Source: Pomphorhynchus laevis
Lineage: Eukaryota; Acanthocephala; Palaeacanthocephala; Echinorhynchida; Pomphorhynchidae
Assembly: GCA_012934845.2 (NCBI GenBank)
Contig: WNNJ02002519.1
Coordinates: 1 to 64,000, forward strand
Direction of reading: 5' to 3'
Length of the DNA: 64,000 nucleotides
Shown here: positions 9,725 to 18,828 of the stretch, piece after piece
Position numbering within the stretch: position 1 is the first letter of the stretch
Layout of the letters: the number at the start of each line of letters is the position of its first letter
Position numbers and translations under genes: made by a program
The notes under the pieces: model-generated
Databases searched by the model: none
Told to the model about the DNA's origin: nothing
What the model saw: only the letters and a program-made list of their open reading frames with translations

Positions 9725-10813
9725 TTAAGTTGGAAGGTTTCCGTCTCGAGCGACCTCTAACAGGCACGCTGCATTCCCCGGCACTGCACAGCTTAAACGC
9801 TGCAAGAGGAAATTGGCAGCTCTTCGATCATCTGTTGCCACCACCAACATATTGCCCAGTTTTGTCAAAAAATTCGAAGTTATCGGCCCGGCAGCACCAA
9901 TTGTGTCGATTGCCAACGGCACAAATTTATATTGCGATTCGTCAATACATGTATATTTGGCCTTTCTTCGATCCTCTGGCAATCTAGCAACCTCACCGTC
10001 CCCAGAGACCGCACTAGGCAAATGACTGGCAGCAAGAATGTTGGGACACGTTAAGTCCCATACTAGCAGACGTCCCCTTTCCCATGGGACTAGTGAAGCA
10101 CCGTCTGGTCTCTTTCCTTCGTTTCTGCAGAGTCCGATTGGTTCAAGGCGGGACGGGCCACCGGCTGTGGCAAGGGCGCTACGGATAAGTGTGTTTACAG
10201 CACTGTGCCGATTGTGCCGAGAAATCACTCTGGGGCAGTCTAGCCCGTGAATACCAGAGGGGTCTGATACAACGCTGCACTCACACTTTAATGAAACCGA
10301 GTTGAGAATACCGAGGCAGAGGGCTGATGCAAGACAGATTGAACTGTCGTCTAGTTTTGTGCCCATCGAAGCTTTCGGTAGGGCCTTAAGGAATGCGCCA
10401 GACCATCTGGTAGACGCGGCTAGCAAGCCAGCCTGATATTTGGGAAAGGCGCATGAAGCTGCCAGGTGTTGGAATTTCTTCTCAAACAATGGGGCTGTCC
10501 AACGTTTTTGCAAGGTTGTATCCGTTGGAACAGTCAGGTCGAATTTAGTGGTCCAACTCTCTGACGCTGTTCGGTAGTTAAGATCACTAGTGCCTGAGCG
10601 ATTTGCCAAATGCTCTGGGATTAATAGCGCAGTTAAGTCGTTCGCGCGCGAAACAGATGAACAAAAGGACAGTATAGATAACTCTTCCGCGCGCAACACA
10701 CACAGTCCACTCATCTTAACAGATAGCGAGGCTTGACGCCAGGCTATGTCAGAGAGCCTGAGGTTAAGGATTTCCTCCAGAGAACTGCGAACTTCCACGT
10801 CGAAGGCTTTCAC
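9725..10813 (-). CDS. LINE restriction-like endonuclease domain (separated by one frameshift)
   Basis: 362 codons continuing the polypeptide after the reverse transcriptase. Near residue 180 it has the zinc-knuckle CECSVVSDPSGIHGLDC followed by RHNRH. It then has the PD-(D/E)XK-like catalytic stretch KRPDG with VWDLTCP about 14 residues on, the R-PD-D pattern of R2-type endonucleases. It overlaps the reverse transcriptase stop by four bases and begins at a GTG (Val-Lys-Ala-Phe-Asp), so it is the same protein displaced by one base rather than a separate gene. A programmed shift cannot be excluded, but a simple mutation is more likely. Confidence 0.85.
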   Translation of the reverse strand: MKAFDVEVRSSLEEILNLRLSDIAWRQASLSVKMSGLCVLRAEELSILSFCSSVSRANDLTALLIPEHLANRSGTSDLNYRTASESWTTKFDLTVPTDTTLQKRWTAPLFEKKFQHLAASCAFPKYQAGLLAASTRWSGAFLKALPKASMGTKLDDSSICLASALCLGILNSVSLKCECSVVSDPSGIHGLDCPRVISRHNRHSAVNTLIRSALATAGGPSRLEPIGLCRNEGKRPDGASLVPWERGRLLVWDLTCPNILAASHLPSAVSGDGEVARLPEDRRKAKYTCIDESQYKFVPLAIDTIGAAGPITSNFLTKLGNMLVVATDDRRAANFLLQRLSCAVPGNAACLLEVARDGNLPT

Positions 10814-12309
10814 GAGGCCGCTTGTATAATACGGTGCGCAGTATTATATCCGACGCAAAGCGGAGCGCATAGCAAGTCCGCGGATGACACATCACAGACT
10901 TTTACGTTTGGCATTATATCAAGTAGAGGTTGAATATAAGCACCGCTTTTAGAAATCACTTGGCATTTGTCTGGCCGTAAGAACAATCCAATTTTTGCTC
11001 CTTGAGTTCGAATGTGTTCGATATCATTGATTAGAGTGGAAACTTCTCCCCCTATGCAGCAGTCATCCAGATACCAAACAGCTAATGGTGACAAAATGCT
11101 GTGGGTCAGACTGTTGATGGTAAGTGAGAACAGGAGAGGACCGAGATGATCTCCTTGTTGTACTCCCTCTTTTGAATCAATCACACTGTCCTCGAAGAGA
11201 AGTGTCCTTGGGTAATCGTAGCACATTTCCACGAATTCCTGGATCCGCGGGATTTCTTTCTTAACAACCTGAAGGACTGCGCCCCTGCTGATTGAGTTAA
11301 AGGCATTTTCGAAGTCTAACTTTACCATCGCTGAATTGCCTACCAAACCGTGTTCAGCAAAACATCTCGCTGCATGAATTGCGGCCTCGACACCCCCAGG
11401 CACACCGACGCCAAGTTGATTTGGAAGAAGCATGTCAACCACGCTCTCGGTAGCAAATCTGCAAGCCACCTTAGCAGCTAGCCGGCGGAAGGTACACCCA
11501 ACAGCTATAGGTCTGACTCCACCGTCCCCTTTTACGAAAGCCAGAAGCTTGGCTCTGCATAATATAGGCCTGATCGAGGTTGCCACTTTACCCGCAAGGA
11601 TGTTATTTGTTAGCTCACAAATAGATTTCAGTAGTATGTCTCCTGCGACACCACTCGAACGACTAACCAGGTCACGTAGATGAGAAGGACTCAGGCCATC
11701 AGCGCCCCCAGCAGAAGACGGTGGAAATGACTGGAGAGCCGACAAGACAGAAGGACCCGAAATAAGTGGACCTAAATCGAGATTTGACCGCGGACGTGCG
11801 CAGCTTTCATTATAAAGAAACCGCCGTTCTGGATGTTTGCGACGCAAAAGCTCGATAGTCTGCTCGTCCGCACTCAACAGCTGGTTGTTATCGGCAAGCA
11901 GTCGTACCGCTCCACGAATATCACCATCCTCCAACTTTTCAGAAACCTTGTTTCGAAGTTGATCATTTTGGCGATATACAGGTTTAGTTCTTGGTGTACT
12001 GGTTGTTGTGATTGCCCCTGGACCGTACGACATGCATGCTGACTTTAACGTTGACGCCAGCGACACAGTACAGTTACCCCTGTTCGTTAGTGGCACGCGC
12101 AAGACTGATTTCGCAAATCCGAGGAGTTGCATCCATGGTTTTTCGTTTAGCGGGCAAGCGTTGACAGCATTTATTAGTTCGACAAGCGTGGTTGCTACTG
12201 TGGGCCTCGCTGCACGTGGTATTCGCCGAACCAGACGTACGTTCTCGCAAAGTAGTTCCATGCTCGATAACGAACTTTTGGAGGCTTGGAAAAGCGGTTG
12301 GATTGCCAT
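10810..12309 (-). CDS. LINE reverse transcriptase
   Basis: 499 codons with the reverse transcriptase motifs in order: SSAGGADGLSPSHLRDL (pre-motif), GDGGVRPIAVGCTFRRL, motif A KLDFENAFNSISR (catalytic Asp), motif B GVQQGDHLGPLLFSL, motif C WYLDDCCIGG (catalytic Asp pair), and motif D GLFLRPDKCQVIS. It copies element RNA at the nicked target. The first Met at 12309 follows an in-frame stop and is unlikely to be the original start, because related residues continue upstream in another frame. The frame ends with TGA at 10810, where the endonuclease frame takes over with a one-base shift. All catalytic residues are present. Confidence 0.9.
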   Translation of the reverse strand: MAIQPLFQASKSSLSSMELLCENVRLVRRIPRAARPTVATTLVELINAVNACPLNEKPWMQLLGFAKSVLRVPLTNRGNCTVSLASTLKSACMSYGPGAITTTSTPRTKPVYRQNDQLRNKVSEKLEDGDIRGAVRLLADNNQLLSADEQTIELLRRKHPERRFLYNESCARPRSNLDLGPLISGPSVLSALQSFPPSSAGGADGLSPSHLRDLVSRSSGVAGDILLKSICELTNNILAGKVATSIRPILCRAKLLAFVKGDGGVRPIAVGCTFRRLAAKVACRFATESVVDMLLPNQLGVGVPGGVEAAIHAARCFAEHGLVGNSAMVKLDFENAFNSISRGAVLQVVKKEIPRIQEFVEMCYDYPRTLLFEDSVIDSKEGVQQGDHLGPLLFSLTINSLTHSILSPLAVWYLDDCCIGGEVSTLINDIEHIRTQGAKIGLFLRPDKCQVISKSGAYIQPLLDIMPNVKVCDVSSADLLCAPLCVGYNTAHRIIQAAS

Positions 12310-12454
12310 TGGAGTAGGCAGCTGCTGTATTTAGTTTGTGAATCGTTGGAGACTTGCCGGAGGCAGGGCAAGTTGAGCCTCGACCGTACTGCCGAACAAG
12401 TCCACTTGCCACAGGCATAAAATCCCGGTAGCATACGTAGCATTGTATTCGCAT
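12310..12454 (-). pseudogene. LINE N-terminal zinc-finger remnant
   Basis: In a shifted minus frame: MRIQCYVCYRDFMPVASGLV, resembling the N-terminal C2H2-type finger of such LINEs (C-x2-C-x4-F) with the His positions lost. Confidence 0.4.
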
Positions 12455-12554
12455 AAATCCGTTGTAAGAATGTATGTATATTAGATTGTATTTAAACCTT
12501 CTGAAAATTGTAAGTAGTTTATTTAGCAGCTAAGAAAGTTCAAACTCTTAAAAA

Positions 12555-12640
12555 TTCATAAAAATCAATTTTTATGAATTGGCTAATGAATAATATACGA
12601 TGTTTTTGAATAAAAGACAAGGGTCATCAGTTCACCAATT
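12555..12640 (-). repeat. fragment of dispersed Naiad-type 3' repeat
   Basis: AATTTTTATGAATTGGCTAA, TACGATGTTTTTGAATAAAA and GGTCATCAG match the family core; the copy stops there. Confidence 0.55.
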
Positions 12641-12773
12641 ATATTCACTAATTCAAGCTGCTGTAAAACTCTATCAATTATAAATTATACAATTACAAAC
12701 AATTATTCAAGCTGCAAAACTCTAACAATTATAAATGAAATAAACAAATGAGTTATGTTTCCTGCCTATTTCT

Positions 12774-13154
12774 ATTCTGATTGAAGGAATTGAGAAGACA
12801 AACATCATAAACTAAATCTATGCTGTTTCCACTTTTGTGTTTTATCAGTAGAGGTTGCTGCACAATTGGATTGAAGTGCTGCACTCCTAGACAGCTCAAT
12901 AAGTCCTTCTAGTGCATATCAATATAAGAGGAATTAACACTGGTGAGAGTATTCACCAAGTAATCACCATTGAATACTCTCACCAGTGTTAATTCCTACT
13001 ACATGGATGTGTACTAGAAGGACTTATTGGGCTGTCTAGGCTGGCGCACTTCAATCTATTTATGAAACATCCCCAGACTGATGATACACAAAAGTCGAAA
13101 CAGCATAAAGTTAGATTATGCTGTTTGAGTCTTCCCGGTTGCCTCAATCAGAAT
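12774..13154. repeat. 380-bp foldback element
   Basis: Long inverted repeat centred near 12974. The inner arms AGGAATTAACACTGGTGAGA... and its complement are near perfect, with GTCCTTCTAGT/ACTAGAAGGAC further out. The outer arms (ATTCTGATTGA at 12774 and TCAATCAGAAT ending 13154) match with more mismatches. No coding capacity. It resembles a MITE or a PLE inverted insertion. Confidence 0.75.
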
Positions 13155-13249
13155 AATTATATATGTATCTTGATCCACTGTTATTGTATATTATTTCATT
13201 GTTACTGTATATTTTTCTATAGTTATGTACATTGTTTCATTATATATAG

Positions 13250-13710
13250 GAACAAATCAAATAACTGAGTTTTTGTATTTTATACTAAGTAAATTAAAAA
13301 TATAAATATATAAAAATAAATAATTAATAATTAATATTTATATAACGATAAAACTAATATTTAAAATTTAAAAGAAAAATTAATTTCTATGGATTGATTA
13401 ATAAATAATAAACGATGCATTCGAATAAGGAATAGAGGTAATCAGGAGGGACTGCTATGTTTTTCGGTTTCAGTACCTATTCTTCGACCTAACATAGTAG
13501 TGGGGCCAAATACATGTTAATGACGTATTTCCTATGATGAAATTTGATTATCTAGTATCGTATTCTAATACAATGTATATTCTTTATTATCAATCCATAA
13601 ACATTTTCTGTTTGAGAGTTTAAATTTAGTTTTAATAGTACTGTGTTGATTTATATATTTTATAATTTTTTGTTTGATGTTATTTTTATAGTAACCTAGT
13701 TTAACAAATG
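13250..13710 (-). repeat. Naiad-type 3' structured repeat, antisense copy, interrupted by the palindromic array
   Basis: Includes the family core (AATCAGGAGGGACTGCTATG, CATAGTAGTGGGGCCAAATA, GACGTATTTCCTATGATGA) and then GTAACCTAGTTTAACAAATG, which encodes the end of the reverse transcriptase on the other strand. The copy resumes at 15196 beyond the insertion. Confidence 0.75.
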
Positions 13711-13723
13711 TATATATTTAATT

Positions 13724-15182
13724 CATTTGGTCGGCTTCATAAATTATCCTCGTGTGAAGTCTTTAATCCTAGATGCAGCACTGTACACTACAATCAGCGT
13801 AGGTGGACCTCATCAGCAGTGAGCCTACGCCTACCTTTCGTGTTTCGGTCCTTTAATGATCTGCTGAAATTTTCCTCTGCTGCCTTACTGTAAAAACAAA
13901 CGATACAGTTTGTAAGGAACACATTTCCACTTGTGCAAACTGTACGTTGTTTCCGTCTTTTGTAACAAAAAGACGGAGATAGCACTACAGTTGCCGGAAA
14001 CAACCGACAATCTGTCTTTTGAATCTTCTTGACAGGAAACCGGAATCTGCCAGGTTAATAGAATGAATAATTGCATACACGAGCGAGTATCATCATTTGG
14101 TCGGCTTCATAAATTATCCTCGTGTGAAGTCTTTAATCCTAGATGCAGCACTGTACACTACAATCAGCGTAGGTGGACCTCATCAGCAGTGAGCCTACGC
14201 CTACCTTTCGTGTTTCGGTCCTTTAATGATCTGCTGAAATTTTCCTCTGCTGCCTTACTGTAAAAACAAACGATACAGTTTGTAAGGAACACATTTCCAC
14301 TTGTGCAAACTGTACGTTGTTTCCGTCTTTTGTAACAAAAAGACGGAGATAGCACTACAGTTGCCGGAAACAACCGACAATCTGTCTTTTCAATCTGTCT
14401 GACCAAATGATGATACTCGCTCGTGTATGCAATTATTCATTCTATTAACCTGGCAGATTCCGGTTTCCTGTCAAGAAGATTCAAAAGACAGATTGTCGGT
14501 TGTTTCCGGCAACTGTAGTGCTATCTCCGTCTTTTTGTTACAAAAGACGGAAACAACGTACAGTTTGCACAAGTGGAAATGTGTTCCTTACAAACTGTAT
14601 CGTTTGTTTTTACAGTAAGGCAGCAGAGGAAAATTTCAGCAGATCATTAAAGGACCGAAACACGAAAGGTAGGCGTAGGCTCACTGCTGATGAGGTCCAC
14701 CTACGCTGATTGTAGTGTACAGTGCTGCATCTAGGATTAAAGACTTCACACGAGGATAATTTATGAAGCCGACCAAATGATGATACTCGCTCGTGTATGC
14801 AATTATTCATTCTATTAACCTGGCAGATTCCGGTTTCCTGTCAAGAAGATTCAAAAGACAGATTGTCGGTTGTTTCCGGCAACTGTAGTGCTATCTCCGT
14901 CTTTTTGTTACAAAAGACGGAAACAACGTACAGTTTGCACAAGTGGAAATGTGTTCCTTACAAACTGTATCGTTTGTTTTTACAGTAAGGCAGCAGAGGA
15001 AAATTTCAGCAGATCATTAAAGGACCGAAACACGAAAGGTAGGCGTAGGCTCACTGCTGATGAGGTCCACCTACGCTGATTGTAGTGTACAGTGCTGCAT
15101 CTAGGATTAAAGACTTCACACGAGGATAATTTATGAAGCCGACCAAATGATGATACTCGCTCGTGTATGCAATTATTCATTC
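13724..15182. mobile_element. palindromic four-copy insertion (two direct, two inverted 370-bp units) with 13-bp TSD
   Basis: The 370-bp unit that begins CATTTGGTCGGCTTCATAAA occurs at 13724 and 14094 in one orientation, and at about 14401 and 14771 in the other. A further partial unit leads to 15182. Copies are nearly identical, so the array is recent. TATATATTTAATT lies at 13711-13723 and again at 15183-15195, and the interrupted host repeat is continuous across it, so this is a real insertion with a 13-bp target duplication. Each unit has internal hairpins (ACAGTTTG/CAAACTGT, CCGTCTTTT/AAAAGACGG, GTTGTTTCC/GGAAACAAC). The short open frames in it look incidental. PLEs are known to make such tandem/inverted insertions, but no PLE protein sequence is present. 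Confidence 0.85.
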
Positions 15183-15479
15183 TATATATTTAATTATTAA
15201 AATGATTTTGAAGAAATCCAATATCATTACATATTTGATAATCTAGTATTTTATTCCAATACGAAACATATTGTTTATTATCCATCTACAAATATTTTTG
15301 CTTAATAGTTTAAAATATATAATATTTTGTTCATTTATACTTCATTATAAGAAATAGAAAAATTCATGAACTTTGTTTAAAGGGCAAAACAATAATGCCT
15401 TATTAATGAACATTTTCAGTAGTATATCTGACAGAGTTTATATTACTGGGATAATAAAGTTTACAGGTCAATAATAACA

Positions 15480-15560
15480 TGTCAGTAGATAAAATCAGAT
15501 CAGATAATTGAGTCTTTGTATTTTATACTATATAAATAAAAATAATGATTATAGTGCGTA
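15480..15560 (-). repeat. distal fragment of the dispersed Naiad-type repeat
   Basis: CAGATCAGATAATTGAGTCT then TTGTATTTTATACTATATAA matches the family end. Confidence 0.5.
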
Positions 15561-15580
15561 TGATTAATAATATGTGTTCT

Positions 15581-15621
15581 TATCTGACGCTGGGAAACGA
15601 GAATATTCCCAGCGTCAGATA
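15581..15621. repeat. 41-bp palindrome
   Basis: TATCTGACGCTGGGA and TCCCAGCGTCAGATA around an 11-base loop. Confidence 0.85.
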
Positions 15622-15639
15622 AACGCACAGATTAAAAGA

Positions 15640-16300
15640 ATATGTAATCTGGAAAAGGAAAAGCTACTTGAAATAAAACAAAGAGATTATGTAAAAAACA
15701 AATTCAAAATACTATCCTCTACTAAGAAAAAAGGAATCAGAGATCGATGACGTGCTCGGCACCTATAAAGAAACGGTTATGAAACCCTCGATTAGATTCA
15801 GCAATTGGTTTTGTCTGCGACAAACGTTTCATAAACAATCTAGAAGGACCAATATGAAACAATCTTATAGAAAGAGCGGACCCTGCAACGACAAGCGGTG
15901 TAAAAATTGTCCCGAAATGTCCGACTTGACTTAATTCTCCAGCCGCATAACAGGACTTCGATACGATGTTTCCGGTACATACACATTTAAATATAAAATG
16001 TGATTTACCTGCATGAATGCTTGGACTGTGATGCGCAATACATTGGCCAAACAAGCATTCAGTATAATATAAGAGCGAACAATCGACGAAGGGATATATT
16101 AACAAAACGACTAACTTTAGACGGTATAGTAAGTCACATAGTCGATCATCCAGACCACCGCATGTAAGTAACAATCATTGAAGGTCTGATTGAGAATAAC
16201 CGTATTCGCAAATGAAGAGAAGCATACTGGATTGGGAAGTTAATGTGCGATAAATCATTAAACAAGAATGATCATCCTTTTGGACTTCAATAATTGAAAT
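15640..16300 (+). mobile_element. decayed PLE, GIY-YIG endonuclease end
   Basis: Peptides in several frames follow canonical PLE order: YRKSGPCNDKRCKNCPEMSD (Cys cluster), then a degraded nuclease core with QYIGQTSIQYNIRANNRRRD-like coding, HIVDHPDHR and YWIGKLMCDKSLNK. It is closely related to the copy at 16764-17174, in opposite orientation. A hammerhead-like motif follows. Confidence 0.7.
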
Positions 16301-16394
16301 TTTCTAAAAGCCCACCACTATGCTTACGAATTTTGCGTTTTAGCTTTAGATTCTTCCGGAAATGTACTATATATGCACTGTGCAGCCAAAATAA

Positions 16395-16420
16395 CTGAAG
16401 AAAGCGTAGTGCTGAAACGT
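16395..16420 (+). ncRNA. hammerhead-like motif at PLE 3' end
   Basis: CTGAAGA, one extra A, the stem AGC/GCT with loop GTAGT, then GAAACGT. Same spacing as the other PLE ends here; stem I not evident. Confidence 0.4.
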
Positions 16421-16536
16421 TTTTGCCAAATTTGTCGATTTAATTAAATAAACGTACTCGTTTGTCTGGTTCCACATTATACTAATTACATAACAATGAG
16501 TCTGCAAGAGACCCCAGACCGTGGTTTGAACACACT

Positions 16537-16539
<3 letters not shown>

Positions 16540-16626
<87 letters not shown>
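16540..16626. repeat. (AT)n microsatellite
   Basis: Uninterrupted TA dinucleotides, about 85 bases, directly between two PLE ends. Confidence 0.95.
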
Positions 16627-16629
<3 letters not shown>

Positions 16630-16680
16630 AAAGTTATTGTTAGAAACCGGTAAAAGACAAGCAACTTTTTATTTAAGAAA

Positions 16681-16707
16681 CGTTTCGGACAGTTTGTCCT
16701 TCTTCAG
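16681..16707 (-). ncRNA. hammerhead-like motif at PLE 3' end
   Basis: On the minus strand: CTGAAGA, one extra A, a perfect GGAC/GTCC stem, then GAAACG. It lies downstream of the endonuclease frame at 16764-17174. Confidence 0.45.
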
Positions 16708-16763
16708 TCTTTACAATAATGTGCAATTTTTGGCTAGCGTATACGTTTATATAAAGAAAGCTG

Positions 16764-17174
16764 TCACGGAAGAATCGACACACGTCCGCGGCGTCCACAT
16801 AGCGAACTGTTAAATAACTCAAAAAATGGATGATCGTACGTGTTTAGTGATTCATCTGACATTAATTGACCAATCCAAAACTTTTCTTTTATTTTGCGCA
16901 TATTGGAATCGGATATTGGGCCATCGATAATTGTCGTAATCATGGAATGATCTGGATTTTCAATCATGTGTGATACGTATCCATCTGCAGTTGTTTTCAA
17001 TTCTTTTAAATCTCTTCGCCGATTATTTGCTCGAATATTGTATCGTGTCCCTGTCTGACCGACATACTGAGCTGCACAAACCTGACACCTAGATTGGTAA
17101 ATAATTCCTTCAGATTTGCACGTGAAGTGCTGTTTAATTGGATAACTTAGGTCCGTGACTGTGCAATATTGCAA
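16764..17174 (-). CDS. PLE GIY-YIG endonuclease (fragment)
   Basis: A 136-codon frame with HFTCKSEGIIYQSRCQVC, AQYVGQTGTRYNIRANNRRR, VSHMIENPDH and KEKFWIGQLMSDESL: the GIY-YIG core, the Arg helix, the conserved His and the terminal Glu/Trp block of canonical PLE nucleases. The reverse transcriptase part is missing, and the copy is bracketed by (AT)n tracts at 16540-16626 and 17279-17336. It is the closest relative in the window of the decayed copy at 15640-16300. Confidence 0.8.
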   Translation of the reverse strand: MQYCTVTDLSYPIKQHFTCKSEGIIYQSRCQVCAAQYVGQTGTRYNIRANNRRRDLKELKTTADGYVSHMIENPDHSMITTIIDGPISDSNMRKIKEKFWIGQLMSDESLNTYDHPFFELFNSSLCGRRGRVSILP

Positions 17175-17275
17175 TCAAGCAATATTTTCAAATATTGCTT
17201 GATTTGAAAATCTATTAATATTTTGAAAGAATTGTCATCACGACAATCTCGAGCAACGCCGATTTGACTAATCCT

Positions 17276-17278
<3 letters not shown>

Positions 17279-17336
<58 letters not shown>
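17279..17336. repeat. (AT)n microsatellite
   Basis: Uninterrupted AT tract of about 58 bases at the 5' side of the PLE fragment. Confidence 0.95.
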
Positions 17337-17341
<5 letters not shown>

Positions 17342-17508
17342 CGAAAAATCGCTTGAAACTGTGGTCCAGGAGCCAAAGCTGGCTACGATTGATTTTTAAT
17401 CTATATTTGCTGCTAAATAACTGGACTTCGATCATCAGCTCCATCAGTCTAATGTATCACTCCGAGACAATCCTAACCACCCAGCAGTCATCTATTATAG
17501 ACTCTTCC

Positions 17509-17606
17509 ATATATTTGTATATAAAAGATTTTCTAATTGAGGAAAGAAGTACTTTTTAAAAAGTACTTCTTTCCTCAATTAGAAAATCTTTTATATACAA
17601 ATATAT
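17509..17606. repeat. 98-bp perfect palindrome
   Basis: Two 49-base arms meet at TTTTTAAAAA (centre between 17557 and 17558) with no spacer. Confidence 0.95.
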
Positions 17607-17626
17607 ATTCTAATAAACATACAATG

Positions 17627-17656
17627 CTGATGAAGGTTTAAGAACCGAAACGTTCG
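17627..17656 (+). ncRNA. hammerhead-like motif
   Basis: CTGATGA, one extra A, the stem GGTT/AACC with loop TAAG, then GAAACGTTCG. Confidence 0.45.
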
Positions 17657-17753
17657 AATATTAAAACTTTTTGTTGATTGGTGTTAATAAGATACTTTTA
17701 CAATATCTAAATGAACGGTCCTACGAGGATCACACCCGAAAGTCCCATGCTAG

Positions 17754-17756
<3 letters not shown>

Positions 17757-17821
<65 letters not shown>
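17757..17821. repeat. (AT)n microsatellite
   Basis: Uninterrupted AT tract of about 65 bases. Confidence 0.95.
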
Positions 17822-17824
<3 letters not shown>

Positions 17825-18390
17825 ATTGCGAAAAATCGCTTGAAACTGTGGTCCAGGAGCCAAAGCTGGCTACGATTGATTTTTAATCCATATTTGCTGC
17901 TAAATAACTGGACTTCGATCATCAGCTCCATCAGTCTAATGTATCACTCCGAGACGATCCTAACCACCCAGCAGTCATCGTCAGTCGGATGAAGTGGTTA
18001 GGGTACGTTTCGACTGCTTTTGTGATAACTATAAAGACACCAGCAATTCCTCACGATGCTATACGAAGCTCAGGTGCAGAAGCGTTTTTAATGGCTTGTT
18101 GCCTGTGTGGGCCTTCTAGTTATTCTTTATATAAGGCACAAATGCGTATCCGTTGATTACGAGGGCACTGAATTTCTCACAGGATTCCTGAAGGAATGCG
18201 TCATAGATGTAGTTCGCTCCAGTTTCAATCTGAACATTTTAGAAATATAAATGGAATCCCTCGTGGATCCTGGACTGCTTTTCAATTTATACTTTAACAA
18301 AATATAATTGAATCTTTTTATAGATCAGCAGAGAACTACATAGATTTGTTTCAGTGTGTGTTAATGTGCCATTGGATAAGAGTCATGTTC

Positions 18391-18434
18391 ACGCTACTGA
18401 AGAGTCCCGTAAGGACGAAACACGTGTCTAGCGT
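18391..18434 (+). ncRNA. hammerhead ribozyme, type I, copy 1
   Basis: Stem I ACGCTA (18391-18396) pairs with TAGCGT (18429-18434). Between them lie CTGAAGAG, stem II GTCC/GGAC with loop CGTAA, CGAAA, a short palindromic stem III CACGTG, and the cleavage triplet GTC ending at 18428. Every conserved core position of the hammerhead is satisfied. Stem III is too short to be stable alone, as in PLE and newt-satellite hammerheads, which act as dimers. Confidence 0.88.
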
Positions 18435-18686
18435 TGTGTTTTGCGTTCGATTACGCATGGTTTGAGTTCATTGGATTACTGGGCGCACACTTTGGTAAAT
18501 AGATGTAATTCGCTCCAGTTTCAATCTGAACATTTTAGAAATATAAATGGAATCCCTCGTGGATCCTGGACTGCTTTTCAATTTATACTTTAACAAAATA
18601 TAATTGAATCTTTTTATAGATCAGCAGAGAACTACACAGATTTATTTCAGTGTGTGTTAATGTGCCATTGGATAAGAGTCATGTTC

Positions 18687-18730
18687 ACGCTACTGAAGAG
18701 TCCCGTAAGGACGAAACACGTGTCTAGCGT
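18687..18730 (+). ncRNA. hammerhead ribozyme, type I, copy 2
   Basis: Identical core to copy 1, one repeat unit (296 bp) downstream; stem I 18687-18692 with 18725-18730, predicted cleavage after 18724. Confidence 0.88.
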
Positions 18731-18828
18731 TGTTTTTGCGTTCGATTACGCATGGTTTGAGTTCATTGGATTACTGGGCGCACACTTTGGTAAATAGATG
18801 TAGTTCGCTCCAGTTTCAATCTGAACAT

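Larger units (their letters stand above)
9720..12470 (-). mobile_element. LINE with restriction-like endonuclease (R2/R4/NeSL-type architecture)
   Basis: The minus strand encodes, in order, a decayed N-terminal region, a reverse transcriptase, and a C-terminal restriction-like endonuclease. The element is visibly GC-richer than the AT-rich sequence on both sides. No long terminal repeats or tandem ends were seen. Exact borders are uncertain; the 3' end (low coordinate) is near 9720 and the 5' coding remnant runs to about 12454. Clade assignment beyond the restriction-like-endonuclease LINEs is not possible by eye. Confidence 0.85.
17335..17979. mobile_element. short PLE-like unit with direct terminal repeats (pseudo-LTR arrangement)
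   Basis: The segment GCGAAAAATCGCTTGAAACT...CAGCAGTCATC occurs at 17335-17492 and again at 17822-17979, nearly identical and offset by 487 bp; each copy follows an (AT)n tract. Between them are a 98-bp perfect palindrome (17509-17606), a hammerhead-like motif (17627-17656) and (AT)n at 17757-17821. No protein is encoded. The arrangement matches the tandem terminal repeats typical of PLE insertions. Confidence 0.65.

Noticed and set aside
13708-15180. Repeated 60-80 codon frames in the palindromic array
   Set aside because: They appear on both strands of the same hairpin-rich unit, have no recognisable domain, and are explained by the copied nucleotide sequence.
16482-16664. Open frames of repeated Ile-Tyr across (AT)n tracts (also at 17.7-17.9 and 18.7-19.0 kb)
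   Set aside because: They are translations of the microsatellites with no other protein-like content.
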